Positions 24,804 through 34,665 are shown, numbered from the stretch's first letter. The stretch is 64,000 nucleotides of DNA from Saprospiraceae bacterium (GCA_022841745.1 JALHQW010000020.1:1-64000); one strand, 5' to 3'. The notes: generated by a model from the sequence alone, not told the origin. Numbers and translations: made by a program.

Positions 24804-27002
24804 TCAAAAACCGATTTGCAATCCCGCGAATAAATACCTCGGCAGCCCCAAGCGGATGCCTTGCGGGCGATGGGTAACGATATACCGCTTATCCATCAGG
24901 TTTTTCACGGAAAAATTCAGGCGGATTTTGGTGTTCGGAATTTTCCAGCCGGTGTTGGCATCAAGCAGCCAGTAAGCGGGCAGCCTGCCCGTGCGACCAT
25001 TGGCGGTGGGAGCTACGGTGTTCAGTTCATCCGAAAATTGCTCTGCGACAAATGTTCCGTTCAATACGACAGACCAGCCGAACGGCGCTTCGAAAACGAG
25101 CGAGCCATTTGCCAGCCATTCCGGGGAATAAGGCGTGAAGTTACCGTCTATGTTGACCTGCTCGCCGCCCTGCGTCAGGAAGCGGTCGCCCTCGAAGGTG
25201 GATTGGAGCGCTGTGCCGTTCAGGTCAAGTTTCAGGGCATAGCCGCCCAGCCAAGAACTAAAATCGAGGTTCACGCCCGCTTCGACGCCCTGGTGCTTCG
25301 TTTCACCACCATTCACCAACCCAGCGCCTGCACCGCCGGAGGATTGGGAAACAGGAATAATTTGATTGGAAAAATCGAGCAGGAAGCCCGTCAACTCGAA
25401 GCCGAGCAGTTTGTTCAGCTTGCGGCGCACGCCGAGTTCGTAGTTCCAGCTTTCCTCCGCATCCAATTGAATGGCTTCGCCTGTGTTGGTGATGGCGTCT
25501 TTCACACGGGGCGGCGCAAAGCCTTTGTGGACGCCTCCGAACACGGTCATGCCTTCGGCAATTTTGTAGGTGAAACCGCCGCCCGGCAGCAGCCCTACCA
25601 CGTCGCTTCCTGCGACCACGCTGGTGTCCGTAACAACGCCGTTGAACTTGTTCCGCAAGATGTTCCGCTCGTAGTCGTAGCGTTCCACGCGAAGCCCAGC
25701 GCTCAGGGTCAGTCTGGGCGTGACGGAAAAACGGTTTTGCAGAAAAACGCTGAACGCCTGCCCGGTGCGGATTTCGTCTTCCACCAAATCGCCGGAGCCC
25801 GCGTCGTTTTTTTTCCCGTTGACCCGCTGCTCGAATGCCCGCTCGTACAGAAATCTTGCGCCGAAATCCAATTCGTTTTCAATAGAGAACAGGCGGTGGT
25901 GATAGTTGAGCCGGGGCTCTACGCCAGCCACCTCGAACTGGCGGTTGCGCCCGCCAGTGCTGTTGAGCATAAAAACAGCGCCGCCTGCCACGCTGGTGTC
26001 GCCCCACACGACGCCGGTTTGGTTGGCGGCGCTCGGGTTTTCGGAGAAATCCTGTCTGCGCCAGTTGCGCGTGGTGGTGTAGCCGAACACCGAGGTTTTG
26101 ATTTTCAAATCCTCGGTCAGTCGGTAGTCGTAAAGCAGGCTGGAGGAGTAGCGGCGGATGGTGAGTTGGTCGTCCGGCGCCATTTTCACAAAATCCTGCC
26201 CGCCCCGGTCGTACATGGTCTGGGTCAATCCAAGATAGGTAGCGTCCGATTTTTCGTCGTACACGCCAATCTTCAGGGCAAGGTCCGATTTTTTACTGGC
26301 GGCGAGCCTGATTTTGGCGCTCAGGTCATTGATGTTGAAACCAACATAGCCAACCTGGTCTGCTTGTTTGTGCAGAAAATTGACAGAATAGCCGACGTTG
26401 CCGACGGTCGAACCGTAATTGAGCAGACTGCTGAACATTTCGCCTTGCCCGCCAGTGATTTTCAAGAAACCGGCAGCAGTTTCCGGCGGGTCAGCGGTGA
26501 TGTAGTTCAGTACGCCGCCAATGGTTTGCGGGCCGAACAAAATTTGCCCACTGCCTTTCAGCAACTCCACGCCGCTCATGCGCTCGATGGCGGGTGTGTA
26601 GTATAGTTCCGGCTCGCCGTAGGGGTTGAGGGCGACGGGGATGCCGTCTTCGAGCACCAGTAAGCTCCGGCTGCGGTCGGAGTCGAGACCCCGCACGGAT
26701 AGGTTGAGGCGCAGCCCCGCCCCTTCTTCGTCCACGACGTGTACGCCGGGGATTTTGCGCAGGACTTCGTTGCCGCTTATTGGGGCGATTTGGGTGATTT
26801 TTGCCGAATTGAGGTAAAAAACAGAGCCTGGTATTTTTTGGAAAACGCCGTCCCGCTGACCGACCACGCTAATCGCTGGAATTTCAATAATCCGGACGCT
26901 GTCAACAATTCCAGCCTGCTGCGAGAAACAGGGCAGCGTCAACAGCAAAGCAACACTGAGGCAGGAAAGCTGCCAAAGCCCATTCGAAGTATTCAGGTTC
27001 AT
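24804..27002 (-). CDS. TonB-dependent outer-membrane receptor
   Basis: 732 aa, the only convincing minus-strand gene. Signal peptide LSVALLLTLPCFSQQ, then a TonB-box-like region and plug domain (NEVLRKIPGVHVVDEEGAGLRLNLSVRGL and GVELLKGSGQILFGPQTIGGVLNYI), followed by a 22-strand barrel ending in YLFAGLQIGF with terminal Phe. RGLDSDRSRSLLVLEDGIPV is like FecA/siderophore receptors. The ligand is unknown: a ferric or cupric chelate is reasonable given the neighbours and the divergent metal-type AraC regulator. It converges on copB with only 32 bp between and is divergent from the AraC gene across a 334-bp region with palindromes. Confidence 0.85.
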   Translation of the reverse strand: MNLNTSNGLWQLSCLSVALLLTLPCFSQQAGIVDSVRIIEIPAISVVGQRDGVFQKIPGSVFYLNSAKITQIAPISGNEVLRKIPGVHVVDEEGAGLRLNLSVRGLDSDRSRSLLVLEDGIPVALNPYGEPELYYTPAIERMSGVELLKGSGQILFGPQTIGGVLNYITADPPETAAGFLKITGGQGEMFSSLLNYGSTVGNVGYSVNFLHKQADQVGYVGFNINDLSAKIRLAASKKSDLALKIGVYDEKSDATYLGLTQTMYDRGGQDFVKMAPDDQLTIRRYSSSLLYDYRLTEDLKIKTSVFGYTTTRNWRRQDFSENPSAANQTGVVWGDTSVAGGAVFMLNSTGGRNRQFEVAGVEPRLNYHHRLFSIENELDFGARFLYERAFEQRVNGKKNDAGSGDLVEDEIRTGQAFSVFLQNRFSVTPRLTLSAGLRVERYDYERNILRNKFNGVVTDTSVVAGSDVVGLLPGGGFTYKIAEGMTVFGGVHKGFAPPRVKDAITNTGEAIQLDAEESWNYELGVRRKLNKLLGFELTGFLLDFSNQIIPVSQSSGGAGAGLVNGGETKHQGVEAGVNLDFSSWLGGYALKLDLNGTALQSTFEGDRFLTQGGEQVNIDGNFTPYSPEWLANGSLVFEAPFGWSVVLNGTFVAEQFSDELNTVAPTANGRTGRLPAYWLLDANTGWKIPNTKIRLNFSVKNLMDKRYIVTHRPQGIRLGLPRYLFAGLQIGF

Positions 27003-27114
27003 ATTGAAGAAATTTGAAAGCCAAGTTTAACCAGCTGCCGCAAAGGTAGATGGGAAGAGATGGGCGCCCAATCACCCTTTTCAAGGGGAGGCTTCCAAAA
27101 TTTATTTGTGCGGA

Positions 27115-27130
27115 TACCTATCATTAGGTA
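27115..27130. promoter_or_regulatory. Operator-like palindrome between the TonB receptor and AraC genes
   Basis: TACCTATCATTAGGTA: TACCTA (27115-27120) and TAGGTA (27125-27130) are perfect 6-bp inverted repeats around TCAT. The 10-mer TATCATTAGG in it also occurs at 55707-55716, next to another 6-4-6 palindrome. The size and spacing suit a dimeric regulator. Confidence 0.45.
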
Positions 27131-27275
27131 GGTCTATGACCTCATAAGTTAATCGTCCGGTGCGATTTTTAGATGCACAGGCAACCCAAATCCTGTTCAT
27201 ATTGAACAGATAAATGGCATAGCCAATCAATTCAGTCATGTGGATTAGGCGAGGTATGTTCTGCACTCCGCCGCT

Positions 27276-27295
27276 AGCACCGCTAATTAGGTGCT
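27276..27295. promoter_or_regulatory. Second inverted repeat upstream of the AraC regulator
   Basis: AGCACC (27276-27281) and GGTGCT (27290-27295) with an 8-nt spacer, 41 bp before the AraC start. May be an operator for autoregulation or a 5' UTR stem. Confidence 0.35.
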
Positions 27296-27336
27296 TATCT
27301 ATGAAGTTTTGTTACTTGCAATAAATAAAAGTCAGG

Positions 27337-27900
27337 ATGATACTTTTCATCAAAAACATGGTCTGCGCCCGTTGCGAGCGCATGGTTCAGCGGCTACTGG
27401 CGGAGGTTGGGTTGGCGGCGAAAACCGTGCGACTCGGCGAAGCGGACATCGAGGGCGAACCGACCCCGTCGCAGTTGGAGGCGCTGCGGGCTGCCCTGCA
27501 AACGGAGGGCTTGGAACTGCTCGACGACCGCACGAGCCGCCTTGTGGGGCAGGTGAAGAACCTCGTCGTACAGGAAATACACCATGAGCCACAGAAGCCG
27601 GAAACGATGAACTTTTCCGACTTCCTGTCCAAGAAGGCGGGCTACGACTACTCGCACCTGAGCAGGCTGTTCTCGTCGGTGGAAGGGGTGACGATTGAGA
27701 AGTTCATCATCGCCCAGAAGATAGAGCGAGTGAAGGAACTGTTGGTGTACGACGAGCTGACGATGGGCGAAATCGCTTGGCGCTTGGGCTACAGCAGTTC
27801 GCAGCACCTGTCGAACCAGTTCAGGCAGGTGACAGGCATGACGCCGACGCAGTTCAAGGGCCATCATGGGCAGGGGCGGAGAAGGTTGGATGAGCTATAG
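27337..27900 (+). CDS. AraC-family regulator with metal-binding-like N-terminal domain
   Basis: 187 aa. The N-terminus FIKNMVCARCERMVQRLLAEVGL (4-26) resembles an HMA heavy-metal domain with a CxxC (Cys10, Cys13). Residues ~90-185 are an AraC/XylS HTH: DYSHLSRLFSSVEGVTIEKFIIAQKIERVKELLVYDELTMGEIAWRLGYSSSQHLSNQFRQVTGMTPTQF in short pieces (both HTHs visible). Such HMA-AraC proteins in Bacteroidota neighbour copper or heavy-metal genes and likely act as metal-responsive activators. It is placed to control both the divergent receptor and the downstream HMA/RND genes. Confidence 0.8.
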   Translation: MILFIKNMVCARCERMVQRLLAEVGLAAKTVRLGEADIEGEPTPSQLEALRAALQTEGLELLDDRTSRLVGQVKNLVVQEIHHEPQKPETMNFSDFLSKKAGYDYSHLSRLFSSVEGVTIEKFIIAQKIERVKELLVYDELTMGEIAWRLGYSSSQHLSNQFRQVTGMTPTQFKGHHGQGRRRLDEL

Positions 27901-27983
27901 CCCAAAATCCTGTACCCAATTTCCAGAATTCTGTAACGCTTTTGCTCGCCGCTGCCCGGAACTTTGCCCTAAAAAAATCACCA

Positions 27984-28739
27984 ATGATGACACATGAATT
28001 TTCCGTGACCGGAATGACCTGCGGCGGCTGCACAGCTACCGTCAAAAAAGCCCTTGAAAAAGTACCGGGCATCACCGCCGCCCGCGTAACCCAAGCCCCA
28101 CCGATTGCCGTCCTCGACATGGAGCGGCACGTCGGCTTGGGCGAACTGAAGGCGGCGCTGAAAGACCACCCCAAGTACCAAATCGGCGAAGCACCTGTGA
28201 AAGCACAGGCCCATGCCCCGAAGCCTGCGCCCGCAACGGCTGAGGTGGAGGAAAAGCAGTCGTTCTTGAAAACCTACAAGCCGATTTTGCTGGTATTCGG
28301 CTATATCGTCGGCGTGACGCTGCTGGTCGAATTTGCCGCCGACAGCTTTGACGGGATGCGATGGATGCGGCATTTTATGGCGGGCTTCTTCCTCGTTTTT
28401 TCGTTTTTCAAGCTGCTCGACGTACCGGCCTTCGCCATGTCGTACAGCAGCTACGACCTCGTGGCAAGGCGTTGGCTTGGCTGGGGATACGTTTACCCAT
28501 TTGTGGAATTGGCTTTCGGGATTTTGTTCCTGACCAATATCCAGCCCGTTTTCACGAATGCCGCTGCCTTTGTTGTCATGGGCGTCAGCACATTGGGGGT
28601 CATCCAAAGCCTGTTGGCGAAGCGCAAGTTCCAATGCGCCTGCCTCGGTGCGGTGTTCAACCTGCCCATGTCCACGATTACGCTGGTGGAGGACTTGCTG
28701 ATGGTAGGGATGTCGGGGGCGATGTTGTTCATGCTGTAA
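27984..28739 (+). CDS. HMA-domain plus MauE/DoxX-like membrane protein
   Basis: 251 aa from ATG 27984. N-terminal HMA domain with VTGMTCGGCTATVKKALEKVPGI (8-30; Cys13 and Cys16 bind soft metal). After an Ala/Pro linker, four TM helices (~87-105, ~112-130, ~150-190, ~205-245) form a MauE/DoxX-like domain. Cys in KFQCACLG near the third loop may also bind metal. Expected to receive metal in the cytoplasm and act in the inner membrane; a role in metal transfer or disulfide chemistry is possible. It sits 92 bp before the first RND pump. Confidence 0.8.
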   Translation: MMTHEFSVTGMTCGGCTATVKKALEKVPGITAARVTQAPPIAVLDMERHVGLGELKAALKDHPKYQIGEAPVKAQAHAPKPAPATAEVEEKQSFLKTYKPILLVFGYIVGVTLLVEFAADSFDGMRWMRHFMAGFFLVFSFFKLLDVPAFAMSYSSYDLVARRWLGWGYVYPFVELAFGILFLTNIQPVFTNAAAFVVMGVSTLGVIQSLLAKRKFQCACLGAVFNLPMSTITLVEDLLMVGMSGAMLFML

Positions 28740-28831
28740 AATCATTGAATTGAAAGCTATATTCACCCTGCTAAAAAAACTTTTCAAGGCGGTTTTCCTC
28801 AAAAAATGCTGCCGCTGAAAACAAAATACTT

Positions 28832-31800
28832 ATGGTAGAAAAACTCGTCCAAATTTCCCTTCGCAACCGGCTGCTCGTGCTGATGGCGGCGGCTGGCTTG
28901 TTCGCATGGGGCATCTTCTCCGTGCGCAACAACCCGATTGATGCCATCCCGGATTTGTCGGAAAACCAGGTCATCGTCTTCACCGAATGGATGGGGCGCA
29001 GCCCGCAGCTCATCGAAGACCAGGTGACCTACCCACTGGTGTCCAATTTGCAGGGCATTCCGAAGGTGAAAAACATCCGGGGCAGTTCCATGTTCGGGAT
29101 GAGCTTCGTCTATGTCATTTTCGAGGACAACACGGACATCTACTGGGCAAGGACGAGGGTGCTGGAACGCCTCAACTTCGCCCAGCGCCTGCTGCCCGAA
29201 GGTGCAACGCCCAGCCTCGGACCGGACGGCACGGGCGTTGGCCATATCTTCTGGTACCACCTCGATGCCCCCGGCATGGACTTGGGCGAGCAACGGGCCT
29301 TGCAGGACTGGTACGTCAAATTCGCCCTGCAAACCGTGCCGGGCGTCAGCGAGGTGGCATCGTTCGGCGGCTTTGGAAAGCAGTACCAAGTGAACATTGA
29401 CCCCTATAAACTGAACTACTACAACGTCCCACTCATGGACGTGCTGAACGCCATCCGCAGCAACAACAATGATGTGGGCGGTCGCAAGTTCGAAATGTCC
29501 GACATGGCGTACATCGTGCGGGGCTTGGGTTATTTGAAAAAAACGGAGGACATCGAGAACATCCCGGTCGGCAATTACGGCAGCGTGCCTGTGCGGGTGC
29601 GGGACGTAGCGAACGTGCAGATGGGCGGCGACCTGCGCCTCGGCATCTTCGACATGGACGGCAAAGGCGAGGTGGTCGGTGGCATCGTAGTCATGCGCTA
29701 CGGCGAGAACGCCGACAACGTCATCAAAGCGGTGAAGAAAAAAATGGCGGAGGTCGAAAAAGGCTTGCCGCCCAATGTAAAGTTCAAGGTCAGCTACGAC
29801 CGCAGCGAACTCATCGAAGCCGCCATCGAATCGGTGAAGGGGACGCTGACGGAGGAGATGATTGCCGTGTCCATCGTGGTGCTGCTGTTCCTGTTCCATT
29901 GGCGTAGTGCCTTGATAATCTTGATACAACTGCCCATTTCGGTAGCCGTCGGCTTCATCTTGCTCGAAGCCTTTGGGCTTTCCTCCAACATCATGTCGCT
30001 GACGGGCATCGCCCTTGCCATCGGGGTGGTGGTGGACGACGGCATCGTGATGGTCGAAAATGCGTACCGACACTTGGCGGAGGCGACGTGGGCAAAAACC
30101 TTTGCAGAGCGCCTAACCGTCATCGAAAAAGCCTGCAAGCAGGTAGGGCCCGGCGTGTTTTTTTCCACCATCGTGACCATCGCCTCGTTCCTGCCGGTCT
30201 TTTTGCTGACGGGCATGGAAGGCAAACTGTTCTCCCCGTTGGCTTGGACGAAGACCTTCATCCTGCTGGTGGATGCCTTCCTCGCCATCACGCTGACGCC
30301 CGTGCTGATTGCCCTGATTTTGAAAGGGAAACTGAAGCCGGAGAGCGCCAACCCCATCACCCGTTTTCTGGAAAAACTGTACACGCCCGTACTGAAACTT
30401 TGTTTGCGCTGGCGCAAAACGACGCTTGCCGTGATGCTTATCGCCCTAGCGGTCAGCGTCCCGATGATGATGCGCTTGGGTACGGAGTTCATGCCGCCGC
30501 TCGACGAAGGCTCGCTGCTGTTCATGCCCGTGACGCTGCCCGACGTGTCCAATTCGGAGGTCAAGCGGCTTTTGCAGGTACAGGACAAGCTCATCGCCTC
30601 CGTGCCGGAGGTGAGCCATGTGCTCGGAAAGGCGGGTCGGGCGAACACTGCGACAGACAACTCGCCCATCAGCATGATTGAGACCATCATTTTGCTGAAG
30701 CCCAAAAACGAGTGGCGGGCGGGCCTGTCCAAAAACGACATCATCAACGAGCTGAACGGCAAGCTGCAAATCCCCGGCGTGGTCAACGGCTGGACGCAGC
30801 CCATCATCAACCGAATCAACATGCTTTCGACGGGCATCCGCACCGACGTGGGCTTGAAGGTTTACGGACAAAACCTCGACACGATTTACTCCGTCGCGCA
30901 GGTGCTGAAAAAGGAACTCGAAGGCATTGAGGGCGTGAAAGACCTCTACGTGGAACCCATCACGGGCGGCAAGTACATTGACATCGTGGTAAAACGGGAG
31001 GAAATCGGGCGCTACGGCCTGAGCGTGGACGACGTGAACATGCTGGTCGAAAGCGCGCTCGGCGGCATGGTGCTGACCACTACCGTCGAGGGGCGGCAGC
31101 GCTTCACGGTCAATGCCCGCTTCGCCCAAGACTTTAGAAACAACCTCGACGCCCTGCGCCGCCTGCAAGTGCAGACCGCCCGCTACGGCCCCATCCCGCT
31201 CGAAGCGGTAGCCGACGTGCGGATAAGCGAAGGTCCGCCGATGATAAATTCAGAAAACGCCATGCTGCGGGGTACGGTACTGTTCAACGTGCGGGAACGT
31301 GACCTCGGTGGCACGGTGCAAGAAGCGCAGCAAAAATTGGACGCCGCCGTGAAGCAATTGCCGAAAGGCTATTACATTGAATGGAGCGGGCAGTGGGAAA
31401 ACCAAATCCGGGCGAGCCAGACGCTGAAGCTCATCCTTCCCATCGTGCTGCTCATTATCTTTTTTGTGCTGTACATGACCTACCACTCTGTCAAGGAGGC
31501 GCTCATCACGATGATAACCGTGCCTTTTGCGCTTATTGGTGGGGTTTATATGGTTTATTTTTATGGGGCAAACCTGTCGGTAGCGGTGGCGGTGGGCTTC
31601 ATCGCCCTGTTCGGCATGGCCATCGAAACGGCGATGCTGATGACCATTTACCTCAACGAAGCCATGCAACGGCTCGTGGAGGAGAAAGGAAATACCCGTG
31701 AGTCCATCACCAATGCCGACATCCGGGATTGGGTCATCTGGGGGGCAGCCAAGCGCCTCCGACCCAAATTGATGACGGTTTCAGTGTCGCTTTTCGGTCT

Positions 31801-31987
31801 CATCCCCATCCTTTGGGCGACGGGTGTCGGCAGCGACATGATGTTGCCCATCACGATTCCGCTCATCGGCGGTACGATTTCATCCACCATCTATGTGCTG
31901 CTTGTCACGCCCGTTGTTTTTGAAATGACGAAGGAGCGGGAATTGCGGCGGCAGGGAAAAATTGAAGTGTATGATGTGCAGGAGTAA
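28832..31987 (+). CDS. cusA: CusA-type heavy-metal efflux RND pump (system 1)
   Basis: 1051 aa, normal for HME-RND inner-membrane pumps. Twelve TM helices and two large periplasmic loops are visible. TM4 reads GIALAIGVVVDDGIVMVENAYRHL, close to the Cu/Ag subgroup (HME4) pattern GIAIAIGxMVDAAIVMIEN, suggesting monovalent Cu/Ag export by proton antiport. It captures metal in the periplasm or from the CopB ATPase and passes it through the adjacent adaptors and TolC-like channel. The TolC gene overlaps its 3' end. Confidence 0.9.
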   Translation: MVEKLVQISLRNRLLVLMAAAGLFAWGIFSVRNNPIDAIPDLSENQVIVFTEWMGRSPQLIEDQVTYPLVSNLQGIPKVKNIRGSSMFGMSFVYVIFEDNTDIYWARTRVLERLNFAQRLLPEGATPSLGPDGTGVGHIFWYHLDAPGMDLGEQRALQDWYVKFALQTVPGVSEVASFGGFGKQYQVNIDPYKLNYYNVPLMDVLNAIRSNNNDVGGRKFEMSDMAYIVRGLGYLKKTEDIENIPVGNYGSVPVRVRDVANVQMGGDLRLGIFDMDGKGEVVGGIVVMRYGENADNVIKAVKKKMAEVEKGLPPNVKFKVSYDRSELIEAAIESVKGTLTEEMIAVSIVVLLFLFHWRSALIILIQLPISVAVGFILLEAFGLSSNIMSLTGIALAIGVVVDDGIVMVENAYRHLAEATWAKTFAERLTVIEKACKQVGPGVFFSTIVTIASFLPVFLLTGMEGKLFSPLAWTKTFILLVDAFLAITLTPVLIALILKGKLKPESANPITRFLEKLYTPVLKLCLRWRKTTLAVMLIALAVSVPMMMRLGTEFMPPLDEGSLLFMPVTLPDVSNSEVKRLLQVQDKLIASVPEVSHVLGKAGRANTATDNSPISMIETIILLKPKNEWRAGLSKNDIINELNGKLQIPGVVNGWTQPIINRINMLSTGIRTDVGLKVYGQNLDTIYSVAQVLKKELEGIEGVKDLYVEPITGGKYIDIVVKREEIGRYGLSVDDVNMLVESALGGMVLTTTVEGRQRFTVNARFAQDFRNNLDALRRLQVQTARYGPIPLEAVADVRISEGPPMINSENAMLRGTVLFNVRERDLGGTVQEAQQKLDAAVKQLPKGYYIEWSGQWENQIRASQTLKLILPIVLLIIFFVLYMTYHSVKEALITMITVPFALIGGVYMVYFYGANLSVAVAVGFIALFGMAIETAMLMTIYLNEAMQRLVEEKGNTRESITNADIRDWVIWGAAKRLRPKLMTVSVSLFGLIPILWATGVGSDMMLPITIPLIGGTISSTIYVLLVTPVVFEMTKERELRRQGKIEVYDVQE

Positions 31988-33239
31988 TTTTTTGAGGATA
32001 AAAATTGGAGTGGTGGCAGTGGGCTTTTTGTTCCAAAAAAGCCCTGCACAACAGTTGCTCCCGCTCGACACGATCCTGAACCGCATCGAGCGTGGCCACC
32101 CCGCCCTGAAAGCCCCCGATGCCCGCATCCAGGAACTCGACACCTATGCCAAGGGAACGGTGACGCTGCCTCCGCCCCGAGTCAGCAGCGGCTTATGGAT
32201 GACGCCCTACAACCCGAAAAGGTGGAGCCAAAGCGGTGCGCATGGCGATGGCATGGGCAGCTTCATGGTATCGGGCGAGCAGATGCTGCCCAACCGCAAA
32301 ATGCAGGAAGCTGAGGGGCGCTACATGGCGTCCATGTCGGCGATGCAGGGGGCAGAAAAGGGCGTGATGCGGAACATGCTGTTTGCCGAAGCAAAAAGCG
32401 CCTACTTCAACTGGCTGGTGCTGAAACGCAAAACCGCCGTGCTGGACGAGAGCAAGAACCTTCTCCGCCTGATGATTGAGAGTGCCAAGCAGCGCTACCA
32501 GTTCAACCGGGAAAAGCTCGGCAGCATCTACAAGGCCGAAGCGGAACTCGCCGACCTCGACCGGATGCAGGCGATGTACGCCGGGGAAATCCGGCAGCAG
32601 AAGACAATGCTCGAAGCCTTGATGCAGTTCCCACAGGAGGTAGATTTCGACGTGGACACCATCTGGCAAATGCCAACGCTGCCCAGTTTGCCCGACACCG
32701 CCCTCGTCGCTGCCCGCAGCGACATTCGGGTAGTGGAAGCCAACCTGCGTACTGCCCGGCTCGAACAGGAGTTCAACCGTTCCAAGCTAAAGCCGGAGTT
32801 TGGCGTCCGCTACGACCACATGTTTGCATTTGGCGGGCAGCCGTGGCAGTTCTCGCTCATGGGCATGATGACCGTGCCAATTGCGCCTTGGGCGAACAAA
32901 GACATCAAGACCCGCATCGAGGGCATTGACTTCCGGCTGGCAGCGTTTGAGTGGGAAAAAGCCGCCATTGCCAACGCCGTGCGGGGCGCAGCAGCCGACC
33001 GCCTCGTGATGATGCAAACCCTGCAAAACCAAATCGAACGTTATGAAAACGACATCGTGCCCAACCAGCGCAAGCGTTTCCAAAGCACCCTGCTCGCCTA
33101 CGAGCAGAACACCGACGAACTGTTCATGGCACTCGATGCCTGGCTCGAACTGAAAATGAGCCGCCTTGCGCAACTCGACCTTCTCCAACAACTGCTTCAA
33201 GCCAAAAACGCTTATGAAAAAGAACTGGAAATACGGTAA
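31971..33239 (+). CDS. TolC-family outer-membrane efflux channel (system 1)
   Basis: 422 aa from ATG 31971 (a second ATG is at 31974); the start overlaps the end of the pump by 17 bp, indicating translational coupling. Signal sequence IKIGVVAVGFLFQKSPAQQ. Long helical repeats such as DTILNRIERGHPALKAPDARIQEL and the ELKMSRLAQLDLLQQLLQAKNAYEKELEIR end fit OEP/TolC. Met-rich stretches (GDGMGSFMVSGEQMLPNRKMQ and SMSAMQGAEKGVMRNM, in short pieces) and HGDGMG suggest Cu(I)/Ag(I) handling. Function: duct through the outer membrane for CusA. Confidence 0.85.
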   Translation: MMCRSNFLRIKIGVVAVGFLFQKSPAQQLLPLDTILNRIERGHPALKAPDARIQELDTYAKGTVTLPPPRVSSGLWMTPYNPKRWSQSGAHGDGMGSFMVSGEQMLPNRKMQEAEGRYMASMSAMQGAEKGVMRNMLFAEAKSAYFNWLVLKRKTAVLDESKNLLRLMIESAKQRYQFNREKLGSIYKAEAELADLDRMQAMYAGEIRQQKTMLEALMQFPQEVDFDVDTIWQMPTLPSLPDTALVAARSDIRVVEANLRTARLEQEFNRSKLKPEFGVRYDHMFAFGGQPWQFSLMGMMTVPIAPWANKDIKTRIEGIDFRLAAFEWEKAAIANAVRGAAADRLVMMQTLQNQIERYENDIVPNQRKRFQSTLLAYEQNTDELFMALDAWLELKMSRLAQLDLLQQLLQAKNAYEKELEIR

Positions 33240-34665
33240 TATCTTCGGATTGCTTGCCTTGCTGCTGCTCTTTTTTGCAGCCTGCAATAACGGTTCAGCC
33301 GACCACTCGCAGCATGGCGGGAAAGCCGCCGCCTACCAGTGCCCCATGAAGTGCGAGGGCGACAAGACCTACCCCCAGCCCGGCTCCTGCCCGGTCTGCA
33401 AAATGGACTTGAAGCCCGTCGAGATGCCCGCCGGACACGACCACTCCGCCATGCAGCACGACACGGCGGCGGTGGTTTACACCTGCCCTATGCACCCCGA
33501 AATCGTGCGGGACGAACCGGGAACTTGCCCGATTTGCAAAATGGACTTGGTAAAAAAGGAGACTTCCGCATCCAGCGACAATGACCACGGCAGCCACGCA
33601 GCCCCATCTGCCGACCTCGACTTTTTGTTGAAACCGACCTACGAGTACGTTTTGACCTCAGTAAAAACCGCCCGACCGGAACGGAAAACGCTCGCTGCCA
33701 GCATCGAAGCGCCGGGCTACCTCGCCTACGATGCCCGAAAGGTGCAGGCGATATCGGCACGGTTCGGCGGGCGCATCGAGCGGCTGTACGTCAAGTACCT
33801 GTACCAGCCCGTGCGGAAGGGGCAGCGCATCCTCGACATTTACAGCCCGGAGATCGCTACGGCGCAGCAGGAATTGATTTTCCTGCTGGAAAACGACGCT
33901 GACAACAAGGCATTGATTGAAAATGCCCGCCGCCGCCTGTCGCTGCTCGGCATGACGGCGGCACAAATCGGCGAGGTGGAAAAGACCAGGAAGCCTTCGC
34001 TGTCGCTGCCTGTTTTCAGCCCCTACGACGGGCTGGTTTTTGAAAAAGCCATGCCTGCCCTGGCATTGCCCGGTTCGGAAATGGGGGAAGGCATGGAAAA
34101 TGGCGGCGGCGCAGCCTTGCCCACTTCCCTTGCCGCCGATGGCGAGCTTTCCCTGCGGGAAGGGATGTACGTGCAAAAAGGGCAGCGGCTGTTCAGCCTG
34201 CAAAGCCTATCCACCGTCTGGGCGGTGCTCGAATTTTACCCGTCAGACGTGGCGCTGGTCAAGGTGGGGCAGCCCGTGAGCGTCCGCATCGAGCCGTTCG
34301 ACCAGCAGTTTTCAGGAAAAGTCAATTACATCGAGCCGCAGTTCGGGACGGGCGGCAAGAACATCCGGGCGAGGGTCTATCTCGACAATCCGGGCGGCAA
34401 GTTGAAGCCGGGGGCATTGCTGAAAGCGACCGTGCAGGCGAGCGGGCGTTCCGCCATTTGGATTCCAAAGACCGCTGCCCTCGACCTCGGCAGGCAACGG
34501 GTGGTGTTTTTGAAAAAAGACGGCGTTTTTCAAAGCAAAAAAATTGAGGTAGGCAGCATGTCCGGCGGTTGGCTGGAGGTGCGGTCGGGCATCTCGGAAA
34601 ACGACGAGATTGCCGCCGATGCACAGTTCCTCATGGACAGCGAGAGTTTTGTGAAATCAAATTGA
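33214..34665 (+). CDS. RND membrane-fusion adaptor with two heavy-metal-binding domains (system 1, first adaptor)
   Basis: 483 aa from ATG 33214, overlapping the TolC gene by 26 bp. Lipoprotein signal LLLFFAAC (Cys24). Two HMBD-type motifs follow: YQCPMKCEGDKTYPQPGSCPVCKMDL and YTCPMHPEIVRDEPGTCPICKMDL (each a CPM...CPxCKM, shown in part). His-rich linkers (DHSQHGG, GHDHSAMQHD, DNDHGSHA) lie between them. The rest is a CusB-like adaptor with barrel-sandwich (GGRIERLYVKYLYQPVRKGQ), helical hairpin, beta-barrel and membrane-proximal domains. It links CusA to the channel and feeds copper to it. Confidence 0.9.
   Translation: MKKNWKYGNIFGLLALLLLFFAACNNGSADHSQHGGKAAAYQCPMKCEGDKTYPQPGSCPVCKMDLKPVEMPAGHDHSAMQHDTAAVVYTCPMHPEIVRDEPGTCPICKMDLVKKETSASSDNDHGSHAAPSADLDFLLKPTYEYVLTSVKTARPERKTLAASIEAPGYLAYDARKVQAISARFGGRIERLYVKYLYQPVRKGQRILDIYSPEIATAQQELIFLLENDADNKALIENARRRLSLLGMTAAQIGEVEKTRKPSLSLPVFSPYDGLVFEKAMPALALPGSEMGEGMENGGGAALPTSLAADGELSLREGMYVQKGQRLFSLQSLSTVWAVLEFYPSDVALVKVGQPVSVRIEPFDQQFSGKVNYIEPQFGTGGKNIRARVYLDNPGGKLKPGALLKATVQASGRSAIWIPKTAALDLGRQRVVFLKKDGVFQSKKIEVGSMSGGWLEVRSGISENDEIAADAQFLMDSESFVKSN

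Larger units (their letters stand above)
27003..27336. promoter_or_regulatory. Divergent regulatory region between the TonB receptor and the AraC regulator
   Basis: 334 bp without a gene, AT-richer than the surroundings. It must carry the promoters for the minus-strand receptor and the plus-strand regulator. It holds two palindromes, described separately at 27115-27130 and 27276-27295, and ATTAGG occurs three times (27124, 27244 and 27287), all on the + strand, which may be regulator contact sites. Confidence 0.5.

Noticed and set aside
24861-26606. Long plus-strand frame opposite the TonB receptor
   Set aside because: No family resemblance; the minus-strand product has signal, plug and barrel motifs.
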